Shown here piece by piece: positions 57,371 through 64,000 of a DNA stretch of 64,000 bases. This stretch comes from Arthrobacter sp. Soil762. Lineage in GTDB: Bacteria; Actinomycetota; Actinomycetes; Actinomycetales; Micrococcaceae. Both the position numbers and the translations under genes were made by a program. The notes under the pieces are model-generated. The model was not told the origin of the DNA and made no database searches. It saw nothing but the letters and a program-made list of their open reading frames with translations. The stretch spans positions 176,290-240,289 of the forward strand of contig NZ_LMSG01000021.1 of NCBI RefSeq assembly GCF_001428335.1, read 5' to 3'. Each line of letters begins with the position of its first letter. Positions within the stretch are counted from its first letter, which is position 1.

Positions 57371-57640
57371 GTGGCACTTGACGCCGCTGTAAAGCAGTCC
57401 ATCATCCAGGATTTCGCAACGTCCGAGGGCGACACCGGTTCGCCGGAGGTCCAGGTTGCAGTCCTGACTCAGCGGATCAAGGATCTGACTGAGCACATGA
57501 AGGTGCACAAGCACGATTACCACACCCAGCGCGGTCTGCTGGCCATGGTTGGTCGTCGCAAGCGTATGCTCACCTACCTCAAGAACACTGACATCACCCG
57601 CTACCGTGCGCTCATCGAGCGTCTCGGCCTGCGCCGCTAG
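57371..57640 (+). CDS. rpsO: Small ribosomal subunit protein S15
   Basis: 89 residues, the usual length, with DTGSPEVQVAVLTQRIKDLT, HDYHTQRGLLAMVGRRKRML and the C-terminal YRALIERLGLRR. It binds 16S rRNA early in 30S assembly. The GTG at 57371 follows AGGAG. A terminator hairpin and pnp follow, the widely conserved rpsO-pnp pair. Confidence 0.98.
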   Translation: MALDAAVKQSIIQDFATSEGDTGSPEVQVAVLTQRIKDLTEHMKVHKHDYHTQRGLLAMVGRRKRMLTYLKNTDITRYRALIERLGLRR

Positions 57641-57652
57641 TCAGCTTTAAGG

Positions 57653-57690
57653 GGCGGCCCCTTCCGTGACGGAAAGGGCCGCCTTCTTCA
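57653..57690 (+). terminator. Hairpin after rpsO
   Basis: GGCGGCCC (57653-57660) pairs with GGGCCGCC (57676-57683), with CTTCCG/CGGAA continuing the stem near the loop; it is followed by TTCTTC. It probably ends a fraction of rpsO transcripts, with the rest reading into pnp. Confidence 0.75.
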
Positions 57691-57706
57691 GAAGAAAACT
57701 AAACAG

Positions 57707-57777
57707 GAGGATCAACCGCATCACGCATTCGCGGTCCTCGGTAGTGATCCCCGGGAACGGCTTCGAAGAATGAAGCC
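57707..57777 (+). other. Paired hairpins in the pnp leader, possible RNase III site
   Basis: First, GAGG (57707-57710) and ACCGC (57715-57719) pair with GCGGT (57731-57735) and CCTC (57736-57739). Second, GGCTTC (57759-57764) pairs with GAAGCC (57772-57777). In E. coli and Streptomyces the rpsO-pnp gap carries a hairpin cut by RNase III that limits PNPase synthesis; this is a candidate for the same. Confidence 0.5.
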
Positions 57778-57888
57778 CTCGGCCCGTGGGTCTCGATCGA
57801 TGACCGGGTGCAGTGCAGGCCAGTAGACAGATGCTGGTTTGGGTTGATGCGGCTGGACTCCGTGAAACAAGAAACGGAGGTGACTCTC

Positions 57889-60141
57889 TTGGAGGGTCCC
57901 GAAATCCAGTTCTCAGAAGCAGTCATTGACAATGGCCGCTTTGGCAAGCGTGTAATCCGCTTTGAAACCGGCCGTCTTGCCAAGCAGGCAGCCGGCGCAG
58001 CCATGGTGTACATCGACGAAGACACCGCGCTGCTGTCCGCCACCACCGCAGGCAAGCACCCGCGCGAAGGCTTCGACTTCTTCCCGCTGACGGTTGACGT
58101 TGAAGAGCGCATGTACGCCGCCGGCCGCATCCCGGGCTCGTTCTTCCGCCGTGAAGGCCGCCCGTCCACCGAGGCCATCCTGGCCTGCCGCCTCATGGAC
58201 CGCCCGCTGCGTCCGGCCTTCGTCAAGGGCCTGCGCAACGAGGTCCAGATCGTGGTGACCGTCCTGGCCATCAACCCCGACGAGCTCTACGACGTGGTGG
58301 CCATCAACGCCTCCTCCATGTCCACCCAGCTCTCGGGCCTGCCGTTCTCCGGCCCGATCGGCGGCGTCCGCGTTGCCCTCGTCGCTGACGAGCACGGTTC
58401 ACAGTGGGTTGCTTTCCCCAAGCACTCCCAGCTCGAGAACTCCGTGTTCAACATGGTTGTGGCCGGCCGTGTTGCCGGTGACGACGTCGCCATCATGATG
58501 GTCGAAGCCGAAGCAACCGACAACTCCTGGAACCTCATCAAGGAACAGGGCGCCACCGCTCCCACCGAAGAGGTTGTCTCCGAGGGCCTCGAGGCTGCCA
58601 AGCCGTTCATCAAGGCACTCTGCGACGCCCAGGCGGACCTGGCTGCACGCGCTGCCAAGCCCACCGTTGAGTTCCCGGTCTTCCTGGACTACCAGGATGA
58701 CGTCTACGCCGCTGTCGAGTCCGCTGCCGCTGAGAAGCTGGCCGCTATCTTCCAGATCGCCGACAAGCAGGAACGCGACGCTGCAACGGATTCGCTCAAG
58801 GACGAAGTCACTTCTTCCCTGGCCGGCCAGTTCGAAGGCCGCGACAAGGAGCTGTCCGCAGCATTCCGCTCGGTCACCAAGCAGGTTGTGCGCCAGCGCA
58901 TCCTCAAGGACCAGATCCGCATCGACGGCCGTGGCCTGACGGACATCCGCCAGCTCACCGCCGAGGTTGAGGTTCTGCCCCGCGTGCACGGCTCGGCAAT
59001 CTTCGAGCGCGGCGAAACCCAGATCATGGGTGTCACCACGCTGAACATGCTCAAGATGGAACAGCAGATCGATTCGCTGTCGCCCGTCACGCGCAAGCGC
59101 TACATGCACAACTACAACTTCCCGCCGTACTCCACCGGCGAGACCGGCCGCGTGGGTTCGCCCAAGCGCCGCGAAATCGGCCACGGCGCCCTCGCAGAGC
59201 GCGCCATCATGCCGGTGCTGCCGTCCCGAGAGGAATTCCCCTACGCGATCCGCCAGGTGTCTGAGGCTCTCAGCTCCAACGGTTCGACGTCGATGGGTTC
59301 CGTCTGCGCCTCGACGCTGTCCCTGCTCAATGCAGGCGTGCCGCTGAAGGCAGCTGTTGCAGGTATCGCCATGGGCCTGGTCTCCGACCAGGTTGACGGC
59401 CAGACCCGTTACGCAGCCCTGACCGATATCCTCGGCGCCGAAGATGCTTTCGGCGACATGGACTTCAAGGTTGCCGGCACCGCCGAATTCGTTACGGCCA
59501 TCCAGCTGGACACGAAGCTCGACGGCATCCCCGCTTCCGTGCTGGCAGCAGCACTGAAGCAGGCCCGCGAAGCCCGCCTGCACATCCTGGACGTCCTGAA
59601 CTCCGCGATCGACACCCCGGATGAGCTCTCCGAGTTCGCGCCGCGCGTCATTGCGGTCAAGATCCCGGTTGACAAGATCGGCGAGGTCATTGGGCCCAAG
59701 GGCAAGATGATCAACCAGATCCAGGAAGACACCGGCGCCGACATCTCCATCGAGGACGACGGCACGGTCTACATTGGCGCCACCAACGGTCCGTCTGCTG
59801 ACGCAGCACGCTCCGCCATCAACGCCATCGCCAACCCGCAGATCCCGGAAATCGGCGAGCGTTACCTGGGTACGGTCGTCAAGACCACCACCTTCGGTGC
59901 CTTCATTTCCCTGACTCCGGGCAAGGACGGCCTGCTGCACATCTCCGAGCTGCGCAAGCTGGCCAACGGCAAGCGCGTGGACAACGTTGATGACGTGGTT
60001 TCCGTCGGCCAGAAGATCCAGGTGGAAATCACCAAGATCGATGACCGTGGCAAGCTGTCGCTGTCCCCCGTAGTGGCTGAAGAAGAAGGCGCCGAGAGCG
60101 TTGACGCTTCCGCTGCAGAGGGCGCTGCCGAAGCGGAGTAG
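57889..60141 (+). CDS. pnp: Polyribonucleotide nucleotidyltransferase
   Basis: 750 residues: two RNase PH domains (AGAAMVYIDEDTALLSATTAG in part; RGETQIMGVTTLNML), a central helical domain, KH (VPVDKIGEVIGPKGKMINQI in part) and S1 (RYLGTVVKTTTFGAFISLTPG in part). It degrades and tails RNA with phosphate. The TTG at 57889 was chosen: GGAGG lies 8 nt upstream and it gives the standard EGPEIQFSEAVID start; GTG 57880 and a longer frame from 57808 are alternatives. Confidence 0.95.
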   Translation: MEGPEIQFSEAVIDNGRFGKRVIRFETGRLAKQAAGAAMVYIDEDTALLSATTAGKHPREGFDFFPLTVDVEERMYAAGRIPGSFFRREGRPSTEAILACRLMDRPLRPAFVKGLRNEVQIVVTVLAINPDELYDVVAINASSMSTQLSGLPFSGPIGGVRVALVADEHGSQWVAFPKHSQLENSVFNMVVAGRVAGDDVAIMMVEAEATDNSWNLIKEQGATAPTEEVVSEGLEAAKPFIKALCDAQADLAARAAKPTVEFPVFLDYQDDVYAAVESAAAEKLAAIFQIADKQERDAATDSLKDEVTSSLAGQFEGRDKELSAAFRSVTKQVVRQRILKDQIRIDGRGLTDIRQLTAEVEVLPRVHGSAIFERGETQIMGVTTLNMLKMEQQIDSLSPVTRKRYMHNYNFPPYSTGETGRVGSPKRREIGHGALAERAIMPVLPSREEFPYAIRQVSEALSSNGSTSMGSVCASTLSLLNAGVPLKAAVAGIAMGLVSDQVDGQTRYAALTDILGAEDAFGDMDFKVAGTAEFVTAIQLDTKLDGIPASVLAAALKQAREARLHILDVLNSAIDTPDELSEFAPRVIAVKIPVDKIGEVIGPKGKMINQIQEDTGADISIEDDGTVYIGATNGPSADAARSAINAIANPQIPEIGERYLGTVVKTTTFGAFISLTPGKDGLLHISELRKLANGKRVDNVDDVVSVGQKIQVEITKIDDRGKLSLSPVVAEEEGAESVDASAAEGAAEAE

Positions 60142-60187
60142 TCCACTGACGCGGAGTAGCATCCTCCTCCACACAGCATGAATCGGC

Positions 60188-60214
60188 GGGGCCGGTGGAT
60201 GATCCACCGGCCCC
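60188..60214 (+). terminator. 13-bp near-perfect palindrome after pnp
   Basis: 60188-60200 and 60202-60214 are exact reverse complements around a single G. On RNA it forms a GC-rich hairpin 47 nt after the pnp stop. No T run. It separates pnp from the M16 peptidase gene, which has its own ribosome binding site. Confidence 0.75.
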
Positions 60215-60249
60215 GAGCCAGATCCGGCTGCCGCTCCTGAAAGGCTTCA

Positions 60250-61593
60250 ATGACTGTTGTACCCCTGCCGCTTGAGCAGAACCAGCCCGGCGACACCCTG
60301 GTCCACGGCTCCGACGGCGGCTCCGTTGTCCGGCGTTCGGTGCTGCCGGGCGGCGTGCGGGTGCTCACCGAAGCGATGCCGGGCCAGCGTTCGGCGACCA
60401 TCGGTTTCTGGGTGGGCGTCGGGTCACGCGATGAAGCCCCGGGCCAGCACGGCTCCACACATTTCCTGGAGCACCTGCTGTTCAAGGGGACGAAGCGCCG
60501 CACTGCCCTGGAGATCGCCTCGGCCTTTGACGAGGTGGGCGGGGAGTCCAACGCAGCCACGGCCAAGGAGAGTACGTGCTATTTCGCGCGCGTGCTGGAC
60601 ACGGACCTGCCCATGGCCATCGACGTCATTGCCGACATGATCACCGGTGCCGTCCTGGATCCGGCCGAGATGGAGCAGGAGCGCGACGTCATCCTGGAGG
60701 AAATCGCCATGGACAGCGACGACCCCACGGACGTTGCACATGAAAATTTTGTGGCTGCCGTCCTGGGCACCCACCCGCTGGGCCGCCCCATCGGCGGCAC
60801 GCCCGCCGCGATCCGCGCCGTCGCCCGCGACTCCGTCTGGGAGCACTACCGCCGTTACTACCGCCCGGATGAGCTGGTCATCACCGCCGCCGGGGGCCTG
60901 GAGCACGACGTCGTCTGCAGCCTTGTGGTGGACGCCCTCCACACTGCCGGGTGGTCACTTGAGCCGGACGCCGCCCCGGTGGATCGCCGCTCCACCGAGC
61001 GGGCGGACATCACCGGCACTGCCGGGCTGCATGTGGTCAAGCGTGCGGTGGAGCAGGCGAATATCATCATGGGCTGCCCCACGATTGTGGCCACGGATGA
61101 ACGTCGCTACGTCATGAGCGTCCTCAACGCCGTCTTGGGCGGCGGGATGTCCTCACGGCTGTTCCAGGAAATCCGAGAAAAGCGTGGTCTGGTGTACTCC
61201 ACGTACTCCTTTGCCTCCTCCTACGCGGACGCCGGCTACTTCGGGATGTACGCAGGATGCACTCCGTCCAAGGTCCGCCAGGTGCTGGACCTGCTGGGGC
61301 TCGAGCTGGACAAGCTTGCCGAAGGCGGCATCTCCGACGACGAACTGCGCAAGGCCGTGGGCCAGCTGTGCGGTGGAATTGTCTTGGCACTGGAGGACAC
61401 GGGTTCCCGCATGTCCCGCCTTGGCCGTGCTGAACTCGTGTCCGGTGAATACCAGGACATCGACGAGACCTTGCGCCAGATCAAGGCGGTCACTGCGCAG
61501 GAGGTCCAGGAGCTTGCCAGGGAACTGGCAGCCGCCCCGCGGACTGTCACCGTGGTGGGCCCATTCGAGGAGACCGAAACCTTCGGTCTCTGA
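60250..61593 (+). CDS. M16-family zinc peptidase
   Basis: 447 residues, the single-chain form of the mitochondrial-processing-peptidase-like family. Zinc motif HFLEH (HxxEH, about 76-80) with the downstream Glu in the ESNAATAKEST/VILEEIAMDSDD region, and the C-terminal half KRGLVYSTYSFASSYADAG. It is regularly encoded after pnp in actinobacteria (in Bacillus, mlpA/ymxG) and may process peptides. ATG 60250 follows GAAAGG. Confidence 0.92.
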   Translation: MTVVPLPLEQNQPGDTLVHGSDGGSVVRRSVLPGGVRVLTEAMPGQRSATIGFWVGVGSRDEAPGQHGSTHFLEHLLFKGTKRRTALEIASAFDEVGGESNAATAKESTCYFARVLDTDLPMAIDVIADMITGAVLDPAEMEQERDVILEEIAMDSDDPTDVAHENFVAAVLGTHPLGRPIGGTPAAIRAVARDSVWEHYRRYYRPDELVITAAGGLEHDVVCSLVVDALHTAGWSLEPDAAPVDRRSTERADITGTAGLHVVKRAVEQANIIMGCPTIVATDERRYVMSVLNAVLGGGMSSRLFQEIREKRGLVYSTYSFASSYADAGYFGMYAGCTPSKVRQVLDLLGLELDKLAEGGISDDELRKAVGQLCGGIVLALEDTGSRMSRLGRAELVSGEYQDIDETLRQIKAVTAQEVQELARELAAAPRTVTVVGPFEETETFGL

Positions 61594-61612
61594 CCGGCAG
61601 GCCTGCGCCCGC

Positions 61613-61618
61613 CATAAT
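61613..61618 (+). promoter_or_regulatory. -10 box of a leaderless promoter (DUF1579 gene)
   Basis: CATAAT ends 7 nt before ATG 61625; it lacks the first T of the consensus but is otherwise in the same position as the other leaderless promoters. Confidence 0.45.
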
Positions 61619-61624
61619 GAACCT

Positions 61625-62086
61625 ATGAACTTTCCGCAGCCGGGCACGGTGCACGCCGTCCTGGAGAACTTCCTGGGCCATTGGCGCGGCACCACCCGGC
61701 TGGACGCGTCGGCCTGGGGGCCCAAGCGCACGGCCTCGGCGGAAATCAGTTACACCCGGGCTGCCGGGGGCTACGCCGTCGTGCAAAGTTACAGACACAC
61801 CGAAGCCGATGGCACGCACTTTGAAGGCCACGGCGTTTTTACTGTCGACCGTGACCACAACGACATCCTCTGGTACCACGTGGACAGCATGGGCCTGCCG
61901 CCGGGAGCCCCGGCCCGCTGCACATGGGTGGACGGTGTGCTGCGCGTCGAGCGCCACAGTGACCGGGGGACTGCCCGCCATACTTTCCGAGTGGACAACG
62001 ACGTGCTGATCCACACCGCCGAGTTGCGCCTCGGCGACGGCCAGGACTTTGTCCCGTTCATGACCTCCGAGTGCCGCCGCGTCTGA
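61625..62086 (+). CDS. DUF1579-like lipocalin-fold protein
   Basis: 153 residues: LENFLGHWRGTTRLDASAWG, ISYTRAAGGYAVVQSYRHTE, THFEGHGVFTVDRDHNDIL and RHTFRVDNDVLIHTAEL resemble DUF1579 proteins, a beta-barrel fold thought to bind small molecules. No enzyme residues are seen. The start is ATG 61625 from the -10 spacing; a long upstream extension is a shadow of the peptidase gene. Confidence 0.75.
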   Translation: MNFPQPGTVHAVLENFLGHWRGTTRLDASAWGPKRTASAEISYTRAAGGYAVVQSYRHTEADGTHFEGHGVFTVDRDHNDILWYHVDSMGLPPGAPARCTWVDGVLRVERHSDRGTARHTFRVDNDVLIHTAELRLGDGQDFVPFMTSECRRV

Positions 62087-62332
62087 CCCCATCCCGACTT
62101 CGTCCCACCTGCCGCGCGAACGGACACTTGGGGCCATGCAGAATTCGGACCGTCAGCCGGCTGATTCCAGAATCCTTGTCCGCGGTGCGCCGTTCAAGGC
62201 TGGCGCTGCGGAGGTCTCTCCTTAGTCAGTCGGTCCTGTCACGGTAACCACTGGACGAGATGGCGGGTATCCCAGAAATCTGGGGTCTTGGTAGAAAACC
62301 CCGGCGCTGTCCACAGAGGGCATACTGGGGGA
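62087..62332 (+). promoter_or_regulatory. Gap upstream of the LuxR-type regulator
   Basis: No gene is seen. It holds CCCAGA-AA-TCTGGG (62271-62284), a short perfect palindrome that could be an operator for the downstream regulator, and CATACT (62321-62326) ending 7 nt before ATG 62333, a leaderless -10 box. Confidence 0.5.
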
Positions 62333-63472
62333 ATGACCCCCGGCGCGCCCTGGACCAGGAGCCTTGAACGGATCCGGCTCATCGGCGACTCCGCCCCGAA
62401 TCACCACTCGTTACGCACTGCCGCGCTCGCTGAGTTGGGCCGGGTGCTTCCGTTCAGTGCTTTCGTGTGGCCGCTCTCAGATCCGCTGACGGCGACGGGC
62501 ATGTCGCCCATTGCCAGAATTCCGTGCCCGGAGGAACTGCCGTTGCTGATCAGGCTCAAGTATCTGACGCTGGCAGGTCGGTGGACGCAGTTGGCGATCA
62601 GCCCGTCGCCGGTGACGACGCTGCTGCGCGAAACTGCCGGCAATCCATCACGGAGCCTGATATGGGATGGCCTGATGAAGCGCTACGGAGTGACCGATGT
62701 CCTGTTCGCAGTCCTGGCAGACAAACAGGGCTGCTGGGGTTGGCTTGACCTCTGGCGAACGGATCCGGACGATCCCTTTACTGTCGATGAAGTGGGATAC
62801 GTCGCTGCCGTGGTGCACGAAGTGACGCCGGCTCTTCGTTGGTCGATAGCCCGGCAGTTTCTCAGGGATGTGGCCGGCGGACCCCACCCCGTAGGACACG
62901 AGGTAATCCGGGCGCGGGAGTCAGACGCCGGCGGAGGTCCGAGGCCGGATCTGCCACCGCAGGCTGTGCTGACTCTGGATGCGCATATGTCGGTTGTGGG
63001 TGGAACTGCTTCTGTGGAGGAATGGCTGGGACTGCTTCAGGCTGGCCCGCGACCCTTTGAACGGGTCCCGGCCGAGGTCCTCAACGTCGCTGCCCAGTTG
63101 CTGGCGCGTGAGGCTGGCGTGGATCATCATCCTGCCTCGGCTCGTGTGCACATAGGATCGGGCCAATGGGCCATACTCCAGGCCAGCCGGATCGACTCCA
63201 CCGGCAAAGCGGCCATTCCGCCGTTGGCCGTTACCATCCAGGCATGCCCTCCGGAGGCGAGGCTTGACATGTTCGCCCGGAGTTTCGGGCTGACAACGCG
63301 GCAGCGGGAATTGCTTGAGCTTGCTGCCAGTGGCGCCGACACCAATGCGATGGCGGCTGCCTTGGGGATTGGGGCGTACACCGTTCAGGATCAGTTCAAA
63401 CAGATTTTCGATACGTGCGGCGTCCATAGCCGCGCGACGTTGTTGGCCCTGGCGATGGGAACGGCCCAGTAA
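62333..63472 (+). CDS. LuxR-type (GerE HTH) transcriptional regulator
   Basis: 379 residues: a long N-terminal region of about 310 with no family that I can name (a GAF-like sensor is possible, FSAFVWPLSDPLTATG and WGWLDLWRTDPDDPFTVDE), and a C-terminal LuxR helix-turn-helix (FGLTTRQRELLELAASGADT, MAAALGIGAYTVQDQFKQIF; about 320-375). It is encoded alone. Start ATG 62333 from the leaderless -10; TTG 62288 would add 15 residues. Confidence 0.82.
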   Translation: MTPGAPWTRSLERIRLIGDSAPNHHSLRTAALAELGRVLPFSAFVWPLSDPLTATGMSPIARIPCPEELPLLIRLKYLTLAGRWTQLAISPSPVTTLLRETAGNPSRSLIWDGLMKRYGVTDVLFAVLADKQGCWGWLDLWRTDPDDPFTVDEVGYVAAVVHEVTPALRWSIARQFLRDVAGGPHPVGHEVIRARESDAGGGPRPDLPPQAVLTLDAHMSVVGGTASVEEWLGLLQAGPRPFERVPAEVLNVAAQLLAREAGVDHHPASARVHIGSGQWAILQASRIDSTGKAAIPPLAVTIQACPPEARLDMFARSFGLTTRQRELLELAASGADTNAMAAALGIGAYTVQDQFKQIFDTCGVHSRATLLALAMGTAQ

Positions 63473-63484
63473 CCGAAACGCGAT

Positions 63485-64000
63485 TCAGCTCCGTGCCGGT
63501 GGTAGGCCCAGGTCCAGGCCCGGGCCTAGGTCCAGGTCCAGATCGAGTTCCAGGTCCAGGTCCAGGTCCGCGTCCAGGACCGAACCGGTGCTGGTGCCGG
63601 CGCCGGCGCCGGGCATGGGGATGTTGGCTGGCCAGTGGGGTGGTTCCCAGTCGGGGTGTTCGCTGGTGTAGTGCCGTCCGGACGGTGATATCCAGCCGGG
63701 TGGTTCGTTCTTAGTGGCGGTGGTGGGTTTCCAGGCTGTGGTGTGTTTGAGTCTGTGGTGGCGTGGGCACGGCTGGCCGAGGTTTGAGATTCCGGTGGTG
63801 CCGCCGTGGGCCCAGGCGAGGAGGTGGTCCGCTTCGTTGTCCAGGGATTGGTTGCTGCAGCCGGGGAACGGGCATTTTCCGTCGCGCAGCCGTAGCCATT
63901 GGCGTTGGGCTTTGGTGACCCGGTAGCTGGTCCGCCCGATCTCCAGCGGCGCCCCGTCGCGCGGGTCGGTCAGGACCCGGTGGAAGGACTCCGCGCCGTC
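63485..64000 (-). CDS. HNH endonuclease (DUF222/13E12-type), C-terminal part
   Basis: The last 171 residues are present; the N-terminal part lies beyond the window. The HNH domain is intact: RQWLRLRDGKCPFPGCS, then NEADHLLAWAHGG, then NLGQPCPRHHRLKHTTAW, with Cys pairs for zinc and the H-N-H residues. Such DUF222-HNH proteins are abundant in actinobacteria as repeated families of unknown role. The last 45 residues are Leu/Asp repeats (DLDLDLELDLDLDLGPG), encoded by a tandem hexamer. Confidence 0.88.
   Translation of the reverse strand, partial: DGAESFHRVLTDPRDGAPLEIGRTSYRVTKAQRQWLRLRDGKCPFPGCSNQSLDNEADHLLAWAHGGTTGISNLGQPCPRHHRLKHTTAWKPTTATKNEPPGWISPSGRHYTSEHPDWEPPHWPANIPMPGAGAGTSTGSVLDADLDLDLELDLDLDLGPGLDLGLPPARS
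63505..63579. repeat. Tandem GGTCCA hexamers at the HNH gene 3' end
   Basis: On the plus strand GGTCCA/GGCCCA/GGTCCG units recur about twelve times with small changes; on the minus strand they code alternating Leu and Asp. Strand slippage is the likely source, and copy number may vary between strains. Confidence 0.8.

Noticed and set aside
58399..60207. Long open frame on the minus strand (602 codons) opposite pnp
   Set aside because: Shadow of pnp without motifs or a ribosome binding site.
1..64000. tRNA or rRNA genes, CRISPR arrays, insertion sequences, prophage genes
   Set aside because: None were recognised by eye: no cloverleaf-like unit with a TTCGA loop, no regular spaced repeats, no transposase or integrase motif. 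A tRNAscan or IS search could overturn this.

Overview
The window is high-GC chromosomal DNA from an actinobacterium, most likely a member of the Micrococcaceae close to Arthrobacter/Pseudarthrobacter. This is inferred from protein wording, GTG/TTG starts and the conserved gene order tsf-pyrH-frr-cdsA ... dxr-rseP-ispG-proS-rimP-nusA-ylxR-infB-rbfA-truB-ribF-rpsO-pnp-M16 peptidase. That backbone runs left to right and is interrupted by blocks of catabolic, transport and regulatory genes. No rRNA, tRNA, CRISPR array, insertion sequence or prophage was seen. Layout: 1-3.2 kb holds tsf (end), pyrH, frr, cdsA and a DivIVA-domain gene. 3.2-9.2 kb holds two sodium:solute symporter modules of the acetate/monocarboxylate type around a LytS/LytTR two-component system, with a CRP/GlxR-like site in the divergent promoter. 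9.3-11.2 kb holds three membrane or secreted proteins of unknown role. 11.3-24.7 kb is a branched-chain amino acid block: an Lrp/AsnC regulator diverging from a branched-chain 2-oxoacid dehydrogenase (E1 alpha, E1 beta, E2), then a TetR regulator diverging from a leucine-type acyl-CoA operon (carboxylase beta and alpha, acyl-CoA dehydrogenase, 3-oxoacid CoA-transferase A and B, MaoC-like hydratase, CitE-like lyase). Its gene content matches the Mycobacterium tuberculosis Rv2495c-Rv2506 locus, whose CitE is an (R)-HMG-CoA lyase. 24.7-27 kb holds a lipase-maturation-factor-like protein and a TauE/SafE permease. 27-33.7 kb returns to the backbone (dxr, rseP, ispG), with a SatD/DUF3307-like pair inserted. 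33.8-36 kb is a TetR-controlled ABC exporter. 36.4-41.2 kb holds proS, a second TauE/SafE permease, a decarboxylase pseudogene, an APH(6)-like kinase and a VIT-family transporter. 41.3-48.5 kb holds a DUF4439 protein and rimP-nusA-ylxR-infB-rbfA. 48.6-52 kb holds a secreted beta-propeller protein, a deaminase, a thioredoxin and an aminotransferase. 52-64 kb holds truB, two small membrane proteins, ribF, kynA-kynU, rpsO, pnp, an M16 peptidase, a DUF1579 protein, a LuxR-type regulator and the 3' end of an HNH endonuclease. How the parts work together: the accessory blocks mostly feed carbon into acetyl-CoA (acetate uptake, leucine/valine/isoleucine oxidation, tryptophan opening through kynurenine), and each sits behind its own regulator with a recognisable palindromic site. 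About ten genes appear to have leaderless promoters, with a TANNNT-like -10 box ending about 7-8 nt before the start codon; this settles several start choices. The most unusual signals are repeat-family sequences inside the E2 linker and the MaoC gene, overlapping palindromes before satD, competing hairpins between infB and rbfA, and a decarboxylase gene collapsed by an internal deletion.
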